A stretch of DNA of 17,669 nucleotides, from assembly GCA_009776695.1 (NCBI GenBank), contig WRNI01000017.1, positions 21 to 17,689 of the forward strand, written 5' to 3'. Made by a program: the position numbers and the translations under genes. Numbering within the stretch: the stretch's first letter is position 1; each line of letters starts with the position of its first letter. Positions 13,819 to 17,669 of this stretch are shown in pieces. This DNA is from Methanomassiliicoccaceae archaeon (GTDB lineage: Archaea; Thermoplasmatota; Thermoplasmata; Methanomassiliicoccales; Methanomethylophilaceae). A model generated the notes under the pieces. The model worked only from the letters and a program-made list of their open reading frames with translations. It was not told the DNA's origin and did no database searches.

Positions 13819-14367
13819 ATGAACGAAATGAAGAAAGCGCTGGAGGACTGCGAAGCATTGCGATACGGTGATTTTACGTTAGCGTCCGGCGCCAGGAGCG
13901 ATTATTATATTGATATAAAGAAAGCGAGCACTGATCCTAAGGTACTGTATCTGATATCGCAGCTGATGGCCGAGGCCGTGCAGTCATCGGGGAAGAGATA
14001 TGATAGGATCGCCGGTGTTGTTCTGGGTTCGGTACCGCTGGCGGCGGCGCTGTCCCTCGCTACGGGAATACCGTATGTGATGGTCCGGAAGGAGAAGAAA
14101 GATCACGGCACGTCAAAGCTGATCGAAGGCGACCTGAACGAAGGCGATAATGTTCTTGTCGTTGAGGACGTTATAACATCAGCCGGTTCGAGCATCTCCG
14201 CTATAAACACACTGAGATCATCGAACGTCATCGTTGAGGATATAATATCAGTCATAGACAGAGAATCGGGAGGAAGGGAAGCGTTGAAAGATATAGGAGT
14301 TACGTTAACATCGCTCGTAAAAGCGTCAGATCTTCTGAAGGACCGGCCGGCAAAGGACGGTGCGTGA
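13819..14367 (+). CDS. pyrE: Orotate phosphoribosyltransferase
   Basis: The 182-residue protein is a type I phosphoribosyltransferase. Landmarks are YGDFTLASGARSDYYIDIKK near the N-terminus, GVVLGSVPLAAALS, the flexible-loop region VRKEKKDHGTSKLIEG, and the PRPP-binding motif VVEDVITSAGSS at residues 114-125. It condenses orotate with PRPP to give orotidine 5'-monophosphate, the fifth step of UMP synthesis. It lies 4 bp after carS, with a GGTGAT ribosome binding site overlapping the carS stop, and 1 bp before ddh, so cotranscription is very likely. Length and motifs are normal for archaeal PyrE. Confidence 0.93.
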   Translation: MNEMKKALEDCEALRYGDFTLASGARSDYYIDIKKASTDPKVLYLISQLMAEAVQSSGKRYDRIAGVVLGSVPLAAALSLATGIPYVMVRKEKKDHGTSKLIEGDLNEGDNVLVVEDVITSAGSSISAINTLRSSNVIVEDIISVIDRESGGREALKDIGVTLTSLVKASDLLKDRPAKDGA

Positions 14368-14368
14368 G

Positions 14369-15355
14369 ATGGCCCGCAGGATAAGGATAGGGATATACGG
14401 TTACGGTAACGTCGCAAGAGGCGCCGAAAGGGCGATCGCAAAGAGTTCTGATATGAGACTGGAGGCGGTGTTCACACGCCGCTCACCTGACACCATAAGA
14501 ACATTAACGCCCGGCGTCACCGTAGCGGCGGCCGAGAACGTTACCGAATATAAGGATAAGATAGATGTGATGCTCCTTTGCGGCGGATCGGCGACAGACC
14601 TTCCGGAACAGGGGCCGGAGCTTGCAAAGCATTTCAACATTGTTGACACGTATGACACGCACGCCAAGATACCGGAATATCTTGAGGCGGTGAACGCTCA
14701 GTCAGTATCGAACAAAAAAGCAGCGGTCATATCAGTAGGCTGGGATCCCGGAGTATTCTCATTGATGAAAGCGATGTTATCATCGATGCTGCCTGACGGA
14801 AAGAACTATGCGTTCTGGGGCCCAGGCGTCAGCCAGGGGCATTCCGACGCCATAAGGCGGATAGACGGAGTGACGGGCGCGGTCCAGTACACCGTTCCTT
14901 CTGACGACGTTATGAACGAGGTGAGGAACGGCTCTCTCAAAGATTACACGGTGAGGCAGAAGCACAAAAGGATATGTTACGTATCGGTGAAAGAAGGAGC
15001 GGACAAAGACAGAATAGCGGACTCTGTGAAAAGGATGCCTTATTATTTCTCTGATTACGACACGGAAGTGATATTCGTTCCCGGTGATGAATTAGAGAAA
15101 GAGCACAGCGGGATGCCGCACGCCGGTTCCGTTCTCAGGAACGGGATAACGGGGAGCGATGAAAAATATACAACCGAATTTTCAATAAAGTTCGACAGCA
15201 ACCCCGGGTTCACCGGTTCTGTGATGGCAGCGTTCGCGAGGGCGGCGTTCAGATTCCACGCAGAAGGAAATTTCGGAGCGAAGACCATACTGGACATCCC
15301 CGTATCGTACATCTCGGAAAAAAGCAGGGACCAGCTGATAAAGGAGACGCTTTGA
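14369..15355 (+). CDS. ddh: meso-Diaminopimelate D-dehydrogenase
   Basis: The 328-residue protein closely resembles bacterial Ddh: GIYGYGNVARGAERAI (NADPH fold, residues 8-23), FTRRSPDT for the NADP phosphate, LCGGSATDLPEQGPELA, VDTYDTHAKIP, SVGWDPGVFS, GPGVSQGHSDAIRRIDGV, KHKRICYVSV, HSGMPHAG and the C-terminal NPGFTGSVMAAFARAA. The enzyme reductively aminates L-2-amino-6-oxopimelate to meso-DAP in one step, bypassing four steps of the usual DAP route to lysine. An archaeon has no DAP-containing wall, so lysine synthesis is the expected role; descent from a bacterial donor is likely but inferred. The start at ATG 14369 is 1 bp after the pyrE stop; GTG 14360 is an alternative. It is followed by the UDG gene after 14 bp. 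Confidence 0.9.
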   Translation: MARRIRIGIYGYGNVARGAERAIAKSSDMRLEAVFTRRSPDTIRTLTPGVTVAAAENVTEYKDKIDVMLLCGGSATDLPEQGPELAKHFNIVDTYDTHAKIPEYLEAVNAQSVSNKKAAVISVGWDPGVFSLMKAMLSSMLPDGKNYAFWGPGVSQGHSDAIRRIDGVTGAVQYTVPSDDVMNEVRNGSLKDYTVRQKHKRICYVSVKEGADKDRIADSVKRMPYYFSDYDTEVIFVPGDELEKEHSGMPHAGSVLRNGITGSDEKYTTEFSIKFDSNPGFTGSVMAAFARAAFRFHAEGNFGAKTILDIPVSYISEKSRDQLIKETL

Positions 15356-15369
15356 TACGGCGGTGAACA

Positions 15370-15903
15370 ATGATACCTGAGAACAACTGCTCATTGTGCG
15401 CTTTATGCGAATTCAGGACGAAGATAGTAATGCCCGACGGCAATTTCGATTCGAACGTCGTTCTCGTGGGCGAAGCCCCCGGTGAGAACGAGGATCTTAC
15501 GGGAAGGCCGTTCGTCGGAAGGTCAGGAAAACTGCTGGAGAAGATAATGAACGCGGAGGGAATAAAAAGATCGGACGTTCTCATAACGAATACCGTCAAA
15601 TGCAGACCTCCCGGCAACCGCGATCCTACGAAGGAAGAGATGAATGCATGCAGACCGTTCCTTCATTACGAACTGTCAGGAAAAAAAGTGATAGTCGGGC
15701 TCGGAAGGTCGGCGTGCCGCGATCTCATCGGTTACGAAGGAAAGATGGCAGACATCGTCAACAAAGAGATGACGATAACGGTCGACGGAAAAGAGATGGT
15801 ATTCATTCCGGCGTATCACCCGGCCGCGTGCATATACAGCAACGAGTCCAAAGCGGAATTAAGAAGAACAATGAACATACTGAAAAATAAATATCTGGGG
15901 TGA
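15370..15903 (+). CDS. Uracil-DNA glycosylase, family 4 (iron-sulfur)
   Basis: The 177-residue protein is a family 4 UDG. The [4Fe-4S] ligands are visible as C7-x2-C10, C78 (VKCRPPGNRDP) and C94 (ACRPF); C13 is an extra cysteine. The catalytic and uracil-binding motifs are GEAPGENEDLTGRPFVGRSG (motif 1, from residue 34) and YHPAA (H150). It removes uracil from DNA arising from cytosine deamination or dUTP incorporation, beginning base-excision repair. It is coupled to ddh (14 bp) with GGTGA just before the ATG, and followed by the HAD gene after 4 bp. The context is a mixed housekeeping operon, so the neighbours say little about its job. Confidence 0.93.
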   Translation: MIPENNCSLCALCEFRTKIVMPDGNFDSNVVLVGEAPGENEDLTGRPFVGRSGKLLEKIMNAEGIKRSDVLITNTVKCRPPGNRDPTKEEMNACRPFLHYELSGKKVIVGLGRSACRDLIGYEGKMADIVNKEMTITVDGKEMVFIPAYHPAACIYSNESKAELRRTMNILKNKYLG

Positions 15904-15907
15904 CGGC

Positions 15908-16723
15908 ATGGGCACCGATCCAAAGCGCAATGTGAAAGAGGATGCGCCGCTCACGGACGTGAACGGAATATCGGGATTCATGATAGACATGGACGGTACC
16001 GTTTACAAAGGCGATGACGTGATACCGGGCGCTCCGGAGTTTGTAGAAAGGCTGATGTCGCGTAAAATACCGTTCGTGTTCCTTACGAACAACTCATCAT
16101 CCGATCGCCGTCATTATTACGATAAACTCAAAAAAATGGGATTCAGTGTGAGCATTGAAAATATACTGACATCAACAACGGCGACGATACAATATCTTAA
16201 AAAATATCATGACGGTAAGAAAGTATACCCTCTGGGAACAGAGAAATTCACGGAAGAGATAAAGGACGCCGGTATACGTATGTCCAAAGATGATGCGGAT
16301 ATCGTGTTACTGGCGTTCGATACTTCGATAACATATGAGAAGATCAATCATGCGTACCGGTTACTGAAAAAAGGTGCGGAATTCGTCGCGACGCATCCGG
16401 ACGATCTGTGCCCGACGGAGAACGGGTACGATGTGGACATCGGCCCGTTCATAAGATTCTTCGAATCGATGACAGGAACGAAGGCGACCGTCATCGGAAA
16501 GCCCAACGTATTAATGGTAAGAATGGCCGCGGAAAGGATGAACGTTCCCGCCGAAGGTATGGTGATGGTCGGCGATCGGTTATATACGGACATAAAAATG
16601 GCGTCGGACGCCGGTATAAGATCAATAATGGTGCTCACCGGCGAGGCGAAGGAAACGGACATCAAAGATTCCGGAGTACGGCCGACGCTGATCGTTAGCT
16701 CAGTGAACGATATACTTAAGTAA
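15908..16723 (+). CDS. HAD-IIA (NagD-type) sugar-phosphatase family protein
   Basis: The 271-residue protein has all HAD motifs: DMDGTVY with D27 nucleophile and D29 acid/base, FLTNNSSSDRR for motif II, IGKPN lysine for motif III, and VGDRLYTDI (D223) for motif IV. The long C2 cap between motifs II and III (about residues 85-190) places it in the HAD-IIA group with NagD, AraL, pyridoxal phosphatase and p-nitrophenyl phosphatase. It should dephosphorylate a small phosphorylated metabolite in the cytoplasm; the substrate cannot be read from sequence. It is the last gene of the carS operon, 4 bp after the UDG gene. The N-terminal 20 residues are polar and may not be part of the fold. Confidence 0.9.
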   Translation: MGTDPKRNVKEDAPLTDVNGISGFMIDMDGTVYKGDDVIPGAPEFVERLMSRKIPFVFLTNNSSSDRRHYYDKLKKMGFSVSIENILTSTTATIQYLKKYHDGKKVYPLGTEKFTEEIKDAGIRMSKDDADIVLLAFDTSITYEKINHAYRLLKKGAEFVATHPDDLCPTENGYDVDIGPFIRFFESMTGTKATVIGKPNVLMVRMAAERMNVPAEGMVMVGDRLYTDIKMASDAGIRSIMVLTGEAKETDIKDSGVRPTLIVSSVNDILK

Positions 16724-16751
16724 TCCGAAAAGAACCCTCCGGTCAGATAAC

Positions 16752-16762
16752 TTATATATATA
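16752..16762 (+). promoter_or_regulatory. TATA box of smc
   Basis: TTATATATATA lies about 78-88 bp before the smc ATG at 16840. Transcription would begin near 16779, inside the palindrome GCGTATACGC (16775-16784), giving a leader of about 60 nt. Confidence 0.6.
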
Positions 16763-16774
16763 CTAAACAGGATT

Positions 16775-16784
16775 GCGTATACGC
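16775..16784. promoter_or_regulatory. Perfect 10-bp palindrome at the predicted smc transcription start
   Basis: GCGTATACGC is a perfect palindrome about 23-32 bp after the start of the TATA box, so it covers the expected transcription start of smc. It may be a small operator; a 10-bp palindrome can also occur by chance. Confidence 0.3.
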
Positions 16785-16839
16785 CTTTAAGTGTAGGGAT
16801 GCATCGGAGCCGAGTCAGGGATTCGTTCCGTAGGAAGGG

Positions 16840-17669
16840 ATGAACTTGTATCTAAAACAGATAGAGTTAGAAAATTTCAAATCATTCGGCGGGAAACTTA
16901 CGATACCGCTGATGGAAGGGTATCTTGCAGTGACCGGTCCGAACGGCTCCGGTAAATCGAACATTTCCGACGCAATATTATTCGTTCTCGGACCTAAAAG
17001 TTCCAAGGCGATACGTGCCGGTAAGCTTACCGATCTGATATTCGACGGCGGAAAGACCAAGAACAAAGCAGAATTCACGAAAGTTTCGCTGGTATTTGAC
17101 AACAAGGACCGCATGATACCATGGGACGATGACACCGTTAAATTAACGCGTCTTGTGAGACTTGCGCAGGACGGCGAGAATTACAGTTCATATTTCTACG
17201 TCAACGACGGAAAATCATCGATGACCGAGTTCGACAATCTTCTTGCGAGAGCAAGGATAAGCGCCGAAGGTTATAATCTCGTGCAGCAGGGTGATGTCAC
17301 ACGCATCGTCCAGATGGGCGGCCTCGACAGGCGCAGGATACTGGACAGCATATCGGGGATAGCAAGCTTCGACGCCGACCTGGAAAGCGCAGGAAAAGAA
17401 AAGGCCGAGACGGAAGCGAACATCGAAAGGATCGAGATAATTATTAAAGAACTTGATACGCAGCTTGCGCAGCTGGAAAAAGATATGGTGGAGGCCAGAA
17501 AATATCTGGAGGCGCAGTCGAAGCTCGATGAAGCGAAGGCGCAGATGCTTCACCGCCAATTGGAGAACGCAATGGCCGAGGCGGACGGCATACGCGAAGA
17601 ACTTCTAAGATCGCAGAATGAGATCGAGACGTTAAAACAAAAGAAACAGAAGCTTATCGACAAAGTGGA
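16840..17669 (+). CDS. smc: Chromosome segregation protein SMC (partial, C-terminus off the right edge)
   Basis: The first 276 codons are visible. The N-terminal ATPase half begins YLKQIELENFKSFGGKL and has Walker A GPNGSGKSN (K39), then LGPKSSKAIRAGKLTDLIF, the Q-loop region NLVQQGDVTRIVQM, and RRRILDSISGIASFD. From about residue 165 the sequence becomes a heptad-rich coiled coil with many Glu, Lys and Ala that runs off the window. SMC proteins form ATP-dependent rings with ScpA and ScpB that compact and separate chromosomes. The ATG at 16840 follows GGAAGGG. A small stem TTCC-GTA-GGAA (16826-16836) covers part of that ribosome binding site. The gene has its own promoter after the carS operon; scpA is expected beyond the window but cannot be seen. 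Confidence 0.95.
   Translation, partial: MNLYLKQIELENFKSFGGKLTIPLMEGYLAVTGPNGSGKSNISDAILFVLGPKSSKAIRAGKLTDLIFDGGKTKNKAEFTKVSLVFDNKDRMIPWDDDTVKLTRLVRLAQDGENYSSYFYVNDGKSSMTEFDNLLARARISAEGYNLVQQGDVTRIVQMGGLDRRRILDSISGIASFDADLESAGKEKAETEANIERIEIIIKELDTQLAQLEKDMVEARKYLEAQSKLDEAKAQMLHRQLENAMAEADGIREELLRSQNEIETLKQKKQKLIDKV

Noticed and set aside
16725..16745. Possible further copy of the shared element before smc (TCCGAAAAGAACCC)
   Set aside because: Only a loose match to ACCGAAAGTACCCC, no second site 31 bp away and no TATA between; treated as chance.

Overview
The window looks archaeal and chromosomal. It carries a replication protein A (RPA)-type ssDNA-binding protein, the archaeal purine enzyme PurP, the archaeal lipid enzyme CDP-archaeol synthase (CarS), an XPD/Rad3-type iron-sulfur helicase, a family 4 uracil-DNA glycosylase and an archaeal-type SMC. 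TATA boxes lie about 25-30 bp before several starts, and some transcripts look leaderless. The gene set and protein style suggest a member of the Thermoplasmatota, possibly close to the Methanomassiliicoccales. That placement is inference; no rRNA or lineage-defining gene is present.

Layout. (1) 1-1224, minus strand: RPA, running off the left edge. (2) 1299-2217: a regulatory region holding a small sigma-region-4-like HTH gene (1387-1704, minus) with a palindrome between its TATA box and its ATG, flanked by two copies of a dispersed promoter element, then a stretch of about 500 bp without a convincing gene. (3) 2218-4956: a 912-residue RND/MMPL transporter. (4) 4980-6053: purP. (5) 6186-10083: amino-acid metabolism, with a class I aminotransferase, then a class V aminotransferase overlapping serA, probably a serine pathway pair. 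(6) 10144-10527: an unassigned small protein with a possible winged helix. (7) 10625-12505: XPD-like helicase. (8) 12594-13149: a RelB/RelE-type toxin-antitoxin pair. (9) 13236-16723: a tight run of carS, pyrE, ddh, a family 4 UDG and a HAD-IIA phosphatase. (10) 16840 to the right edge: smc.

The most interesting signal is a promoter-sized element present upstream of both the RPA gene (1345-1299, minus) and the XPD-like helicase gene (10547-10593, plus). The two copies match at 41 of 47 positions. Each has two direct copies of ACTTTCGGT exactly 31 bp apart with a TATATA box between them, and each points toward its gene. A third, half-preserved copy (2077-2043, minus) lies in the gene-poor gap beyond the HTH gene. 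The arrangement suggests that an unknown factor co-regulates ssDNA binding and a repair helicase, which would be a small DNA-maintenance regulon. The HTH protein lying between two of the copies is one candidate regulator.

The other genes serve de novo purine and pyrimidine synthesis (PurP, PyrE), serine and lysine synthesis (SerA plus aminotransferase, Ddh), ether lipid synthesis (CarS) and genome maintenance (RPA, helicase, UDG, SMC).
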